64,000 nt of DNA from contig JAIOPE010000055.1 of assembly GCA_021414065.1 (NCBI GenBank), positions 1 through 64,000 of the forward strand, given 5' to 3'. Each line of letters begins with the position of its first letter. Position 1 is the stretch's first letter. This document shows, piece by piece, positions 25,695 to 34,499 of the stretch. Made by a program: the position numbers and the translations under genes. Below the pieces are notes generated by a model. That model was given only the letters and a program-made list of their open reading frames with translations, ran no database searches and had not been told where the DNA came from. Source of the stretch: Planctomycetota bacterium. GTDB taxonomy: Bacteria; Planctomycetota; JAJSAM01; JAJVHW01.

Positions 25695-27707
25695 ATGCGC
25701 CCTCGCACCGCCCTCGTCCTGAGCTCACTCGCCGCGCTGGCCGCCGTGCCCGCCCTGGGCACCCGGTGCCTCGGCGCCCCCGACGAGGACGCGCCGAAGG
25801 CCGCCCCCCCGGCGTCGGCCACGCCCTGGATCGTCGAGTTCCCGGCCACGGACAACCAGCCGGTCGGGATGAACGAGAAAGAGATCTTCTCGATCTACGA
25901 GAAGCAGATGAAGAGCGAGTGGTACGCCGACCGGAAGAAGAACGAGTTCACGGCGAACTGGGAGGGCGCCCTGTCGCTCGCGACTCCCGCCTGGACCGTG
26001 GACGTGCCGGCGTTCGGACTCTCGAAGTTCGAGCTGACGAATGCCCAGTGGGATCGTTTCCTGCAGGATCGAATGGCGACGTACACGACGGAGGGCGACG
26101 AAACGCTCGAGTCTCTCGCCATTCGGCTCTGGAAGCTCGAGGACGTCGAGAAGATGCAGTCGGATCTCCAGCGCGGATGGAAGACGCTTCTCGCCGCGAA
26201 TCACGACGCACTCATGGAAGCGCTTAATCCGGCGAAGGACCCCGCATTCGACATCCAGAAGCGCCAGGGGGCGGACAAGAAGACCGGACTCGAGACGAAG
26301 CTCCCGAAGGGCTTGAAGATCACGTATCCGCGATACATGCCGCCCGTGCACTGGAAGGACGGAAACGAAGCCGGCAAACTCGGAGCGGCGCAGCGCAAGC
26401 AGCCGATGGACTTCCTGTCGTGGGAGCAGGCGTCGGACTTCTGCCTCTGGGCCGGGTTCCACCTGCCGACCGAGTTCGAGTGGGAGCGCGCCGCGCGCGG
26501 GACCACCGGTCGTCCATTCCCGTGGGAGGGGCCGTGGGACCAATTGAAGGCCGTCGGCGTCGGATACAACGACGCCGCGCTGAAGGCGAAGAAGCCTGAA
26601 TACAAACCGCTGTGCCTGCCCGGAATGGAGTCCGACCCGCCGAGCGTGACGCCCGGACCTGCGGACGTCGATTCATTCCCGCAGGGCGCGACCCCGGAGG
26701 GCGTCCTCCACATGGAAGGGAACGTCTCTGAATTCACGTCGTCGAGGGCCTCCATCTACCCCGGCTCGAAGACGAAGTTCCTCTTCTCCGACGGCAGCGC
26801 AGTGGTGGCTCGCGGCGCGAACTACCTCGACCGCCCGGAGGTCTTCCTGCCGGCGGATCGCCGCGCGCTCGGACACAACGGCGCGATGCTCCCGAGTCAC
26901 AGCGAGGGCGGCTACGGAATGCGCCTCGCGTCCTACCCCGTCGGCGGCGCCGATCTGACGCTGCCCCTGGCGCAGCGCTACAACGAGACCCGGGGCGTGG
27001 ACACGCCGTACCTGTGGATGCCCCTTCCCGCCGGCTTCACCGACAAGAAGGGCGCTGCGCCGCTGATGGGTTTCGACCCCCAGCTCACCGCCGGCTTCAT
27101 CGAGCGCCAGCTCGACATCGACTCGGCGGACCAAGTGTTCGTGAAAGGCCCGGCCACGGGCCTGGCGTTCCTGCCGGTGAAGGGTTTCTCCATCGAGCAC
27201 ATCAAGACGCCGGGCGATCTCCACCGGATGGCGACGCCCGACCGGGCCGTCGTGCTGGGCGTGCTCACCGGGACCGAGCTCTCGGCGATCGAGTTCGCCG
27301 TGTTCACCACGGACGTGCTCGGCGACGTCATCACGAAGAAGGGCAAGGTCGCCCTCCACGATCCGCGCTTCGAGTATCAGTCGAACGAACGCGTGCTGAC
27401 CAAGGAGACCGTCGGCGCACTCCTCGTGCTCGAGGGCGAGAAGCTCCAGGTCTACGCCCCGAACGAGACCCTGAAGGGCGCGATGAAGTACCGCAAGGGT
27501 CTGATCGGCCAACTCGAGATCAACCCCACGATCGAAGTCCAGAGGCAGATCGAGCCCCCCTCAGGCAAGCTCGAGGGTGACCTGGCCGTCCTCTCGACCA
27601 CGATCCCCTTCCTCGACAAGAACGGCCAGCCCGTGAAGAGCGCGGGCGGAATGCGCGTCACACTGAAGATCCCGTTCACGCGGGTGATGCCAAACGAGAA
27701 GAAGTAG
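25695..27707 (+). CDS. Secreted SUMF1/FGE-fold protein with C-terminal beta domain
   Basis: 670 residues; the ATG follows a GAAAGG site and begins a signal peptide (MRPRTALVLSSLAALAAVPA). Residues about 100-420 carry the SUMF1 fold: FELTNAQWDRFL, then MDFLSWEQASDFCLWAGFHLPTEFEWERAA (quoted in part: DFLSWEQASDFC and HLPTEFEWERAARG), GNVSEFTSS and VARGANYLDRP...GYGMRLASYP. The two FGE catalytic Cys are missing from the VARGANYLDRP...ADRRAL region, so it should be non-catalytic, like many planctomycete SUMF1 proteins. A long insertion lies between the first two motifs. The C-terminal 230 residues form a separate domain of unknown function. It probably acts in the periplasm. Confidence 0.85.
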   Translation: MRPRTALVLSSLAALAAVPALGTRCLGAPDEDAPKAAPPASATPWIVEFPATDNQPVGMNEKEIFSIYEKQMKSEWYADRKKNEFTANWEGALSLATPAWTVDVPAFGLSKFELTNAQWDRFLQDRMATYTTEGDETLESLAIRLWKLEDVEKMQSDLQRGWKTLLAANHDALMEALNPAKDPAFDIQKRQGADKKTGLETKLPKGLKITYPRYMPPVHWKDGNEAGKLGAAQRKQPMDFLSWEQASDFCLWAGFHLPTEFEWERAARGTTGRPFPWEGPWDQLKAVGVGYNDAALKAKKPEYKPLCLPGMESDPPSVTPGPADVDSFPQGATPEGVLHMEGNVSEFTSSRASIYPGSKTKFLFSDGSAVVARGANYLDRPEVFLPADRRALGHNGAMLPSHSEGGYGMRLASYPVGGADLTLPLAQRYNETRGVDTPYLWMPLPAGFTDKKGAAPLMGFDPQLTAGFIERQLDIDSADQVFVKGPATGLAFLPVKGFSIEHIKTPGDLHRMATPDRAVVLGVLTGTELSAIEFAVFTTDVLGDVITKKGKVALHDPRFEYQSNERVLTKETVGALLVLEGEKLQVYAPNETLKGAMKYRKGLIGQLEINPTIEVQRQIEPPSGKLEGDLAVLSTTIPFLDKNGQPVKSAGGMRVTLKIPFTRVMPNEKK

Positions 27708-27742
27708 GCGACCCGCGTACCCGTTTCGCGGGGGCATCCGGC

Positions 27743-27768
27743 CGGCGGGATTGTGAACGATCCCGCCG
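27743..27768. terminator. Hairpin between convergent genes
   Basis: A perfect 9-bp stem (CGGCGGGAT / ATCCCGCCG) with an 8-base loop sits midway between two convergent genes. There is no T-tract on the plus side, so it may work with Rho or simply protect 3' ends. Confidence 0.5.
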
Positions 27769-27788
27769 ACCTCGGCGAGCCCTCGTGG

Positions 27789-29936
27789 CTAGAACTTCAC
27801 GTCGATCGCCAGCACGAGGTTCCGGCCGAGTTCATTCGTGCCTGAGCCGTGGATGCGGTAGTCGCGATCGAATACGTTCTCGAGCGCGAGCGACAGCACC
27901 GCGTAGTCGTCGATGCTCCAGCTCCCGCCGACCGACCACACGCCGTAGCCGGGCGTGCCGCCGGCGGGAATGCGCTCAGAGTCCGTGTCGTCCTTGAGCG
28001 AGAGGTCGTCCTGCTTGTCGGCGAAACGGCCGGCGACCCACATCCGCCACGGTGACTTGCCCTCGTGGTAGGTCGCGTGAATCGTGCCCGTCACGGGCAT
28101 CATCCGAGAGAGCGGGCGACGCACGGTCGCGCCCGACGGACGGAGCTGATCGACCTCGCCCTCCTGCCACGTGCCGGTCACTCCCGCGGTCCATTCGTCG
28201 GTCAAGCGATACGACAACTCGGCTTCGATGCCTGTCGCCCATCCGTCGCCGACGTTGTCCTTCCGAACCTCAGGCGTGGAACCGACGAGCCCGCCCGTCG
28301 GTGACGGCACGATCAGATCCTTGATCCACGTGTGCCAGAACCCGACCTGACCGGACCACCGATCCGCGCGCGCCTTCAGGCCAAGTTCAGCCTGCACGAA
28401 CTTCTCCTCGTCCAGGTCGGGCGACGGCGTCTCGACGCCGCTCGTGTCGTCGAGGCGCGTGAGGTCCGACAGGTTCGGTGCGCGGAAGCCCTGCGAGACG
28501 CCGCCGAACACGCGGAACGAGTCGCTCAGCTTGTGCGATGCGCGCAGACTGCCGACGACCGTGCTCCAGTCTCCGTCGATCGAGATGATGTTTCCCGGCG
28601 TGGCGGGATCTCCGCCGCCGACGAGCGGATTGTCCACCTCGTCGGCCTCGGCGGTCGCCTTCGTCCAGCGGGCGCCCGCGGTGATCGTCGTCGCGCCAAC
28701 GGTGAATTCGTCCTGGAGGTACACGCCGAGCAGGCGGTAGCTCGCATCGTCGGCGACCGGCCCCTGGATGCGGTCCAGCACCTTCACGCCGTCTTCGAAG
28801 TCGCGACGATACGAGTCCACCGTGTCGTTCCACGACTCGACGCCGTACGTGAGCATGCCGATGTCGGTCGCCTTCTCCGCCTGGACCTGGAACCCCCACG
28901 TCGAGACGTCGTACCCCTGAACGTCGGACTTGCGCGGCGCCGTCGTGTCGCGATCGCGCTCCTGGTCCTCGTTCTGCTGCTGGAACGACACGGTCCACTC
29001 GATGTCGTCCGCGATCGCGGAACCCACGTGTCGCCGATTGCGCAGCCACGTGAGGTCGCGGGTCTGCGTCAGGTCGCGGCGGAGTTCGTCGCCGATCGTC
29101 GTGCCGTGGTACGGCACCGCGTCGAGCGTCCGGTGTGTGCGCGGCACGTCGTCCTGGTTGACGTGCTGGTGGCCGAACGTCCACACCGAGCAGGACGATT
29201 CGTTGAAGTCGAGGCGCAGGTCGCCGTCCTGTTCGCGGTATCCGGTCTGGGGTTGGCGGTCGCCGTCGTCGCCCGCTCGGAAGTCGCCGTAGGCCTTGTA
29301 GTTGAAGCCCGCGATCACGCCGAGTTGGTCCAGGTTCCCCTCGAACTCGGCGCGCGTGGTCCAGGAGTCCTCGGCCGTCGCGTAGCGCAGATACGTCCGG
29401 CCGCCGGAGTGGAGCCCGGGCTCGAAGCTGGTGCGCCGACGCAGCACGGCATTCACCACGCCGCCGACTGCGTCGGAACCGTAGAGCACGGACGCCGGGC
29501 CGCGCACTGTCTCAAGCCGATCCACCGTGAACGCGTCCACCGTGGACCAGTACTGGTTCGGCCCGGAGCGGAACGTCGAGTTGTTCACCCGGATGCCGTC
29601 CACCAGAAGAACCGTGTGATAGCCGGTGAAGCCGCGGATGAACGGAGACGCCTGGCCGTAGCCGGTCTTCTGCACCATCACGCCGGGGACGTCGAGCAAC
29701 GCGTCGGGCAGCGTGCGACGGAGTCGTTCGTGGAGGATCTCGTCGGATCCCGTCACCGTGGCCGACCACGGAACGTCGAACGACGGGTCGGTTCGGCGGG
29801 TCGCAGTGACGAGCACTTCGGTCGCCTCAGCGAGCGCGCCCGGCGCAGGCTCGGGGGCGGGGTCGGCGGCGAACGCGGGACACGCGACTGCGAGCGAAGC
29901 GAGGACTGCGAGCGATGCGCGCGACGGACGGGGCAT
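27789..29936 (-). CDS. TonB-dependent outer-membrane receptor
   Basis: 715 residues from the ATG with an AGGAG site 7 bases upstream; a longer frame exists but this start gives a clean signal peptide (MPRPSRASLAVLASLAVA, cut near FAADP). A TonB-box-like TEVLVTATRR precedes the plug domain (LPDALLDVPGVMVQKTGYGQ, FIRGFTGYHTVLLVDGIRVN, ETVRGPASVLYGSDAVGGV). The rest is a beta-barrel ending in Phe (VLAIDVKF). The plug resembles BtuB/CirA-type receptors for siderophore, haem or cobalamin uptake; the ligand cannot be assigned. It is alone, with no transport genes nearby. Confidence 0.93.
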   Translation of the reverse strand: MPRPSRASLAVLASLAVACPAFAADPAPEPAPGALAEATEVLVTATRRTDPSFDVPWSATVTGSDEILHERLRRTLPDALLDVPGVMVQKTGYGQASPFIRGFTGYHTVLLVDGIRVNNSTFRSGPNQYWSTVDAFTVDRLETVRGPASVLYGSDAVGGVVNAVLRRRTSFEPGLHSGGRTYLRYATAEDSWTTRAEFEGNLDQLGVIAGFNYKAYGDFRAGDDGDRQPQTGYREQDGDLRLDFNESSCSVWTFGHQHVNQDDVPRTHRTLDAVPYHGTTIGDELRRDLTQTRDLTWLRNRRHVGSAIADDIEWTVSFQQQNEDQERDRDTTAPRKSDVQGYDVSTWGFQVQAEKATDIGMLTYGVESWNDTVDSYRRDFEDGVKVLDRIQGPVADDASYRLLGVYLQDEFTVGATTITAGARWTKATAEADEVDNPLVGGGDPATPGNIISIDGDWSTVVGSLRASHKLSDSFRVFGGVSQGFRAPNLSDLTRLDDTSGVETPSPDLDEEKFVQAELGLKARADRWSGQVGFWHTWIKDLIVPSPTGGLVGSTPEVRKDNVGDGWATGIEAELSYRLTDEWTAGVTGTWQEGEVDQLRPSGATVRRPLSRMMPVTGTIHATYHEGKSPWRMWVAGRFADKQDDLSLKDDTDSERIPAGGTPGYGVWSVGGSWSIDDYAVLSLALENVFDRDYRIHGSGTNELGRNLVLAIDVKF

Positions 29937-30091
29937 GCGAGTCGTCTCCTGGATCGGCGGGGCCTGGTGGAGCCTGCGATCAACGGCGGAGACGGGAAAA
30001 GGTTCGAAGGGGCGGAGGGGGGCGGGTTGCGAACACACCGAGGACTCGGCTCTGCGCTCATGCTGGGCGCAGCGCGCTCACAGCAGCGACA

Positions 30092-30156
30092 TCGCCACGA
30101 GATGCCACCTCCGGCTGAAGCCGGGACTCCGAACGAGGGCACGACCTCAGCGAGGT
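30092..30156 (+). repeat. REP-like repeat, copy A
   Basis: It contains the hairpin CCGGC-tgaa-GCCGG followed by GACTCCGAACGAGGGCACGAC. It is shared with copy B (30272-30330) and a third copy at 59619-59700. Confidence 0.75.
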
Positions 30157-30180
30157 CGGCGCGTCGAGTTCGTTCTGCGG

Positions 30181-30213
30181 TTCGTTCGGAGTCCGACTTC
30201 AGTCGGACGTCGC
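30181..30213 (-). repeat. REP-like repeat, inverted copy
   Basis: Read on the minus strand this has the same plan as copy A: a GTCCGAC-tgaa-GTCGGAC hairpin then ACTCCGAACGAA. With copies A and B it forms a BIME-like array (plus, minus, plus). Confidence 0.65.
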
Positions 30214-30271
30214 TCGGGTCACGGCGCGTGCCCCGGCCGATGCGTCGCTCGAGTCGCGACGTCTACGGCGC

Positions 30272-30330
30272 CCGACGAGCGCCGGGTCGCCACGAGATGC
30301 CACCTCCGGCTGAAGCCGGGACTCCAAACG
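30272..30330 (+). repeat. REP-like repeat, copy B
   Basis: It begins CCGACGAGCGCCG and continues GTCGCCACGAGATGCC, the hairpin CCGGC-tgaa-GCCGG and ACTCCAAACGA. It is nearly identical to the distant copy at 59619-59700. Confidence 0.75.
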
Positions 30331-30740
30331 AACCGCACGCGCCCTATAAAAACGAACCGAGGGCGCGTTGCGGGCGCGCCCTCGGCCAAGCTTCGGCAGG
30401 AACCGGTGCGACTAGTCGGGGTTGGATGGGGCATCGAGATCAGGCTGTTTCGGCCGGGAGTGCAGTCCCGACCATGCTCGTCTCTTTGCTTCTGTGGCTC
30501 CTGCCTGCCGTCCACGGCTACACACCGCGAACCGGCGTGTCTCGTATCGCAAGGGGTGGGCCGTTTCGGGACGTGACGCCGTGCACCGTCCTAAGCTATT
30601 TCAAGTGAATATCTTACGGCCCGTTCTCCACATCACCCTCGGGACCCTGGCTGGGCGGACGTGCGGTTCCGCACGCCCCGGACCGGGCGCACCGCACGGG
30701 CGGCCATTCCTTCCGCCGTCCGCAGTGGCCGCCGAGTCTC

Positions 30741-32582
30741 ATGAACGTCCGTGCGAACCTCCCGGTGACACCCCCACTCCCCCCTTCCCCGCCGCCGGAC
30801 GCCGGACTCCGACCGTTCCGGCTCCTGCTCCCGATCCTGCGGCCGTACCGCCAGGCGCTGGCGATCGGCGCGCTGGCGATTCTCGCCACGCAGGCTGCGC
30901 AGGGGTGGCTCCCGATCCCGTTCCGACACGCGATCGAGGCCCTCGAAGGCGGCCGCCCGAACACCGAACTCGCCATGGGGTGGGCGGCGGTGTTCCTCGC
31001 GGTGACGGCGATCCGCGGGATGAGCCAGTGGGTCATGCGGCGCCTCATCGTGGCCGTCTCGCGCGACATGGAGCGGGACCTCCGCGACACGCTCTACGCG
31101 AAAGTGGTCCGGCAGAGCCCCGCCTGGATCGGCCGCCAGTCCACCGGCGACTTGATGAGCCGCTTCACGTCCGACGTCGAGGCCGTGCGGATGAGCGCCG
31201 GGCCGGGGCTCATGTACGTCGTCAACACGATCGCGCTCCTGCCGTGGGCGCTCTGGTTCATGTTCTCCATGAGCCCCGTGCTGGCGTGGCTCAACCTCAT
31301 TCCCTTGGCCGTTCTCGCCATCGGGACGCGGATCGTCTCGCCGCGGATGCACGCAGCGTCCACCGCCATGCAAGAGGCGCAGGGCGCGCTCTCGACGCAG
31401 GCCCAGGAGAGCTTCGCCGGGGTGCGCGTCGTGAAGTCGTTCGCCCGCGAAGAGGCGGAGGTCGCCGGGTTCCGCCGCGCCGCCGAGACGACGCTCACCG
31501 CGAGCCTCCGCACAGCCGACGTCCAGTCGCTCTTCTACCCGATGATCGGCCTCCTGAAGTGGCTCGGCTTCGTGCTGACCATCTTCTTCGGCGGCCGGAT
31601 GATGGCGCGCGGCGAGCTCACACTCGGCACCTTCCTGGCGTTCCACCTCTACGCTGGCATGCTCCTCTGGCCCATGATCTCGCTGGGCTGGGTGCTCGCG
31701 CTCTGGCAGCGCGGCAAGGTCGCGATGGCTCGGCTCGCCACGATCCTCGAAGCGCCGCGCGGGATTGACGACGCGGCGACGAGCACGGGGCCGCCGTCGC
31801 CCGCAGACCTGCACGCCATCGAAGTGCGAGGGCTCACGTTCACGTACCCCGGCGCGTCGCATCCGGCACTCGTCGACGTGTCGTTCCGCGTGGCGCCAGG
31901 CCACACGGTCGCGATCGTCGGCGGCACGGGCTCCGGCAAGAGCACGCTCCTCGCGACGATCCCCCGCCTGCTCGACCCGCCCGCCGGAACCGTCCTCGTG
32001 GACGGTTTCCCCGTGGAGTCGCGTCGCCTCGCGGACCTGCGTGCGCCGATCGGGTACGTCCCGCAGGACACGTTCCTCTTCAGCGACACCGTCGGCGCGA
32101 ACATCGCCATGGGACTGCCGTCGGCCGAAGACGTCCCGGCGCGGGCCGGCGACGATCCGCGCGTGCGGCGCGCCGCCGAGGAGGCGCGCATCCTCCCGGA
32201 GATCGAAGCGCTGCCGCAAGGCTTCGAAACGTTGCTCGGAGAGCGCGGCGTGAACCTCTCCGGCGGCCAGCGCCAGCGGACCGCGATCGCGCGCGCGCTC
32301 GTCCGCGATCCGAAGATCCTGCTCCTCGACGACTGCCTCTCCGCCGTGGACGCGAAGACCGAGTCCGAGATCCTCGCAAACCTGCGCGAGGTGCTCCGCG
32401 GGCGCACGACGTTGCTCGTCACCCACCGCGTCTCGGCCGCGAAACTGGCCGACGAGGTACTCGTGCTCGAAGAGGGCCGCGTCGTCGAGCGCGGCACTCC
32501 GGCCACGCTGCTCGCCTCCGACGGACCGTTCGCGCACCTCGCGCGCCGCCAGAGTCTCGAAGACGCGTTGGAGGCGGCATGA
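30741..32582 (+). CDS. ABC exporter half-transporter, subunit 1 (degenerate Walker B)
   Basis: 613 residues. Six transmembrane helices in the first 340 residues form an ABC exporter membrane domain. The ATPase part has Walker A GGTGSGKST (about 393-401), signature LSGGQRQR (about 505) and Walker B ILLLDDCLSAVD, in which the usual catalytic Glu is Asp. This is the pattern of TM287- or YheI-type subunits in heterodimeric exporters. Its stop overlaps the start of the second subunit (ATGA). The substrate is unknown; lipid or drug export is typical of the family. Confidence 0.93.
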   Translation: MNVRANLPVTPPLPPSPPPDAGLRPFRLLLPILRPYRQALAIGALAILATQAAQGWLPIPFRHAIEALEGGRPNTELAMGWAAVFLAVTAIRGMSQWVMRRLIVAVSRDMERDLRDTLYAKVVRQSPAWIGRQSTGDLMSRFTSDVEAVRMSAGPGLMYVVNTIALLPWALWFMFSMSPVLAWLNLIPLAVLAIGTRIVSPRMHAASTAMQEAQGALSTQAQESFAGVRVVKSFAREEAEVAGFRRAAETTLTASLRTADVQSLFYPMIGLLKWLGFVLTIFFGGRMMARGELTLGTFLAFHLYAGMLLWPMISLGWVLALWQRGKVAMARLATILEAPRGIDDAATSTGPPSPADLHAIEVRGLTFTYPGASHPALVDVSFRVAPGHTVAIVGGTGSGKSTLLATIPRLLDPPAGTVLVDGFPVESRRLADLRAPIGYVPQDTFLFSDTVGANIAMGLPSAEDVPARAGDDPRVRRAAEEARILPEIEALPQGFETLLGERGVNLSGGQRQRTAIARALVRDPKILLLDDCLSAVDAKTESEILANLREVLRGRTTLLVTHRVSAAKLADEVLVLEEGRVVERGTPATLLASDGPFAHLARRQSLEDALEAA

Positions 32583-34378
32583 GCCGCGACTCCGACAAGG
32601 TGACCGGCCAGTCGTTCGACCTGCGGGTCGTGCGGCGACTGCTCGGTTACGTGCGACCGTACCGCGCCATGTTCATCGGCTCGGTGATCGTGGTGACCAC
32701 GCTCGTCTGGATCGAGCTGTACTCGGTGCAGCGCCTGCGCGAGTTGATCGACGGTCCGCTCTCCCACGCGATCGGCTCCGGTCGGGGGATGGAGGCGCTC
32801 GAGTCGGCCAACGCACAGATCGCCACGGGCGCGGCCATCATCGGTGGCCTGCTGCTCGTCTCAGCCGTGATGCGCGTGGCGCAGACGCGCTGGTCGAATC
32901 GCGTGGCGCAGCGGGCGATGCGCGACCTGCGCGTGCAGGTCTTCACCCACGTCCACTCCCAGCCGCTCCGCTGGTTCGACCGCAACCCCGTCGGTCGTCT
33001 CGTCACGCGCGTCGTGCAGGACGTCGAAGCGCTCGCCGAGGTGCTGACGGGCGGACTCGACGCCATCTTCCACCAGAGCTTCCAGCTCGTGCTCATCGTG
33101 GCGTGGCTGCTGTTCGTCAACTGGCAATTGACGTTGGTCGTGATGCTGGTGCTGCCGCCCCTCTGGTACGCCACGCGGCTCTTCCGGAACATGTCGAGGA
33201 CCGCGTTCCGGCTCGTGCGCGAGCGGGTGGCGATCGTCAATTCCAACCTGCAGGAGTCCATTCAAGGCGTGCGCGTGCTCCAGGCCTTCGGCCGTGAGGA
33301 CCGTGCAGAGACTCGCTTCCGCGGCGAGGACCGCGATCTGCAGCAGGCGCATCTCCAGACCGTGAAGATGTTCGCGGCGTTCTTCCCGTCGATGGACTTC
33401 ATCTCCGCGCTCGGACGCGTGCTGCTGCTCTGGTACGGCGGCCGCGCGCTCTCGTCGCGCGAACTCACCTACGGCGAGCTGACGCAGTTCGTCGTGATGA
33501 TGGAGCTCTTCTTCCAGCCGATCCGCGACCTCTCCGAGACGTTCACGAACATGCAGAGCTCGCTCGCCGCGGCCGAGCGTCTCTTCCAACTCCTCGACCT
33601 GAAGCCGGGCCTCGTTTCGCCGCCCGACGCGATCCGCCCCGCGCGCCTCCGCGGCGCAGTCGAGTTCCGCGACGTGACGTTCTCGTACGAGGAAGGACGC
33701 CCCGCCCTGAAGCACGTCACCTTCAGCGTCCGCGAGGGCGAGACCGTCGCGCTCGTCGGCGCCACCGGCGCGGGCAAGACGACCGTCGCGGGCCTCCTCA
33801 CGCGGCTCTACGACGTGGACTCGGGCTCCGTGACCGTGGACGGCGAGGACGTGCGCCGCTTCGACCTCCGCGCGCTCCGCGGCGGCATCACCGTCGTCCC
33901 GCAGGACGTGTTCCTCTTCGCCGGGACGATCGAGGACAACCTGCGGATGGGCGACACGCGGCTCACCCGCGAGATGCTCGTCGCGGCGTGCGAAGCCGTC
34001 GGCGCCGACCGCATGATCCGCCGTCTCCCGCAGGGACTCGACACGCCCGTCGCGGAGCGCGGGTCATCGCTCTCGGTCGGCGAACGTCAGCTCCTCGCGC
34101 TCGCCCGCGCCCTCGCGCAGGACCCGGCCGTGCTCGTCCTCGACGAGGCGACGAGCAGCGTGGACAGCGAGACCGAGGCGCTCATCCAGGCCGCGCTCGT
34201 GAAGCTCCAGAAGGGCCGCACGACAATCGTGATCGCCCACCGCCTCTCGACGATCCGCCGCGCCGACCGCATCTTCGTCTTCCACCACGGCGAACTCCGC
34301 GAACAGGGCACCCACGCGGAACTCGTCCGCACCGAAGGCGGCATCTACCAGACGTTGCACTCGCTGCAGTTCGCGTAG
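32579..34378 (+). CDS. ABC exporter half-transporter, subunit 2 (catalytic)
   Basis: 599 residues, coupled to subunit 1. After six transmembrane helices come Walker A GATGAGKTT (about 395), a diverged signature SLSVGERQ (about 498) and an intact Walker B VLVLDEATSSVD. Together with subunit 1 this gives one competent ATP site (its Walker B with the partner's LSGGQ) and one degenerate site, as known for TM287/288 and LmrCD. The gene ends at a nested inverted repeat. Confidence 0.93.
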   Translation: MSRDSDKVTGQSFDLRVVRRLLGYVRPYRAMFIGSVIVVTTLVWIELYSVQRLRELIDGPLSHAIGSGRGMEALESANAQIATGAAIIGGLLLVSAVMRVAQTRWSNRVAQRAMRDLRVQVFTHVHSQPLRWFDRNPVGRLVTRVVQDVEALAEVLTGGLDAIFHQSFQLVLIVAWLLFVNWQLTLVVMLVLPPLWYATRLFRNMSRTAFRLVRERVAIVNSNLQESIQGVRVLQAFGREDRAETRFRGEDRDLQQAHLQTVKMFAAFFPSMDFISALGRVLLLWYGGRALSSRELTYGELTQFVVMMELFFQPIRDLSETFTNMQSSLAAAERLFQLLDLKPGLVSPPDAIRPARLRGAVEFRDVTFSYEEGRPALKHVTFSVREGETVALVGATGAGKTTVAGLLTRLYDVDSGSVTVDGEDVRRFDLRALRGGITVVPQDVFLFAGTIEDNLRMGDTRLTREMLVAACEAVGADRMIRRLPQGLDTPVAERGSSLSVGERQLLALARALAQDPAVLVLDEATSSVDSETEALIQAALVKLQKGRTTIVIAHRLSTIRRADRIFVFHHGELREQGTHAELVRTEGGIYQTLHSLQFA

Positions 34379-34399
34379 CGCTGACGGCGGTCGGGGAAG

Positions 34400-34492
34400 G
34401 GGACGTTCTTCAGAAACCACGTTCGCGGGGAGTCCGGCCTGGACACCTCACCGATGCAGATCCCCGCGAAAGTCGATTCTGAAGAGCGTCCC
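34400..34492. repeat. Nested inverted repeat between convergent genes
   Basis: The outer arms 34400-34413 and 34479-34492 match at 13 of 14 (GGGACGTTCTTCAG / CTGAAGAGCGTCCC). The inner arms 34422-34431 and 34461-34470 match perfectly (TTCGCGGGGA / TCCCCGCGAA), with a small GTCC/GGAC hairpin inside. Related GGGGACGTTCT starts occur near 37263. It may be a transcript-end structure or a small mobile relic. Confidence 0.7.
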
Positions 34493-34499
34493 GGGCGGT

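Larger units (their letters stand above)
29937..30740. other. 804-base intergenic region with REP-like repeats
   Basis: This is the gap between the TonB receptor (minus) and the ABC exporter (plus). It holds three REP-like units (listed separately) and an uncharacterised stretch 30331-30740. I see no RNA gene and no cobalamin riboswitch. Confidence 0.6.

Noticed and set aside
29937-29960. Possible cobalamin riboswitch (CCAGGAGAC resembles the B12 box) before the TonB receptor
   Set aside because: The AGGAG is simply the ribosome site, and none of the other conserved cobalamin riboswitch blocks is present upstream.
28332-30608. 758-residue plus-strand ORF across the TonB receptor gene
   Set aside because: Shadow of the receptor on the other strand; composition is Arg/His/Ala-rich and no family is visible. 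Other long ORFs opposite strong genes (for example 60030-62480 plus) were rejected for the same reason.
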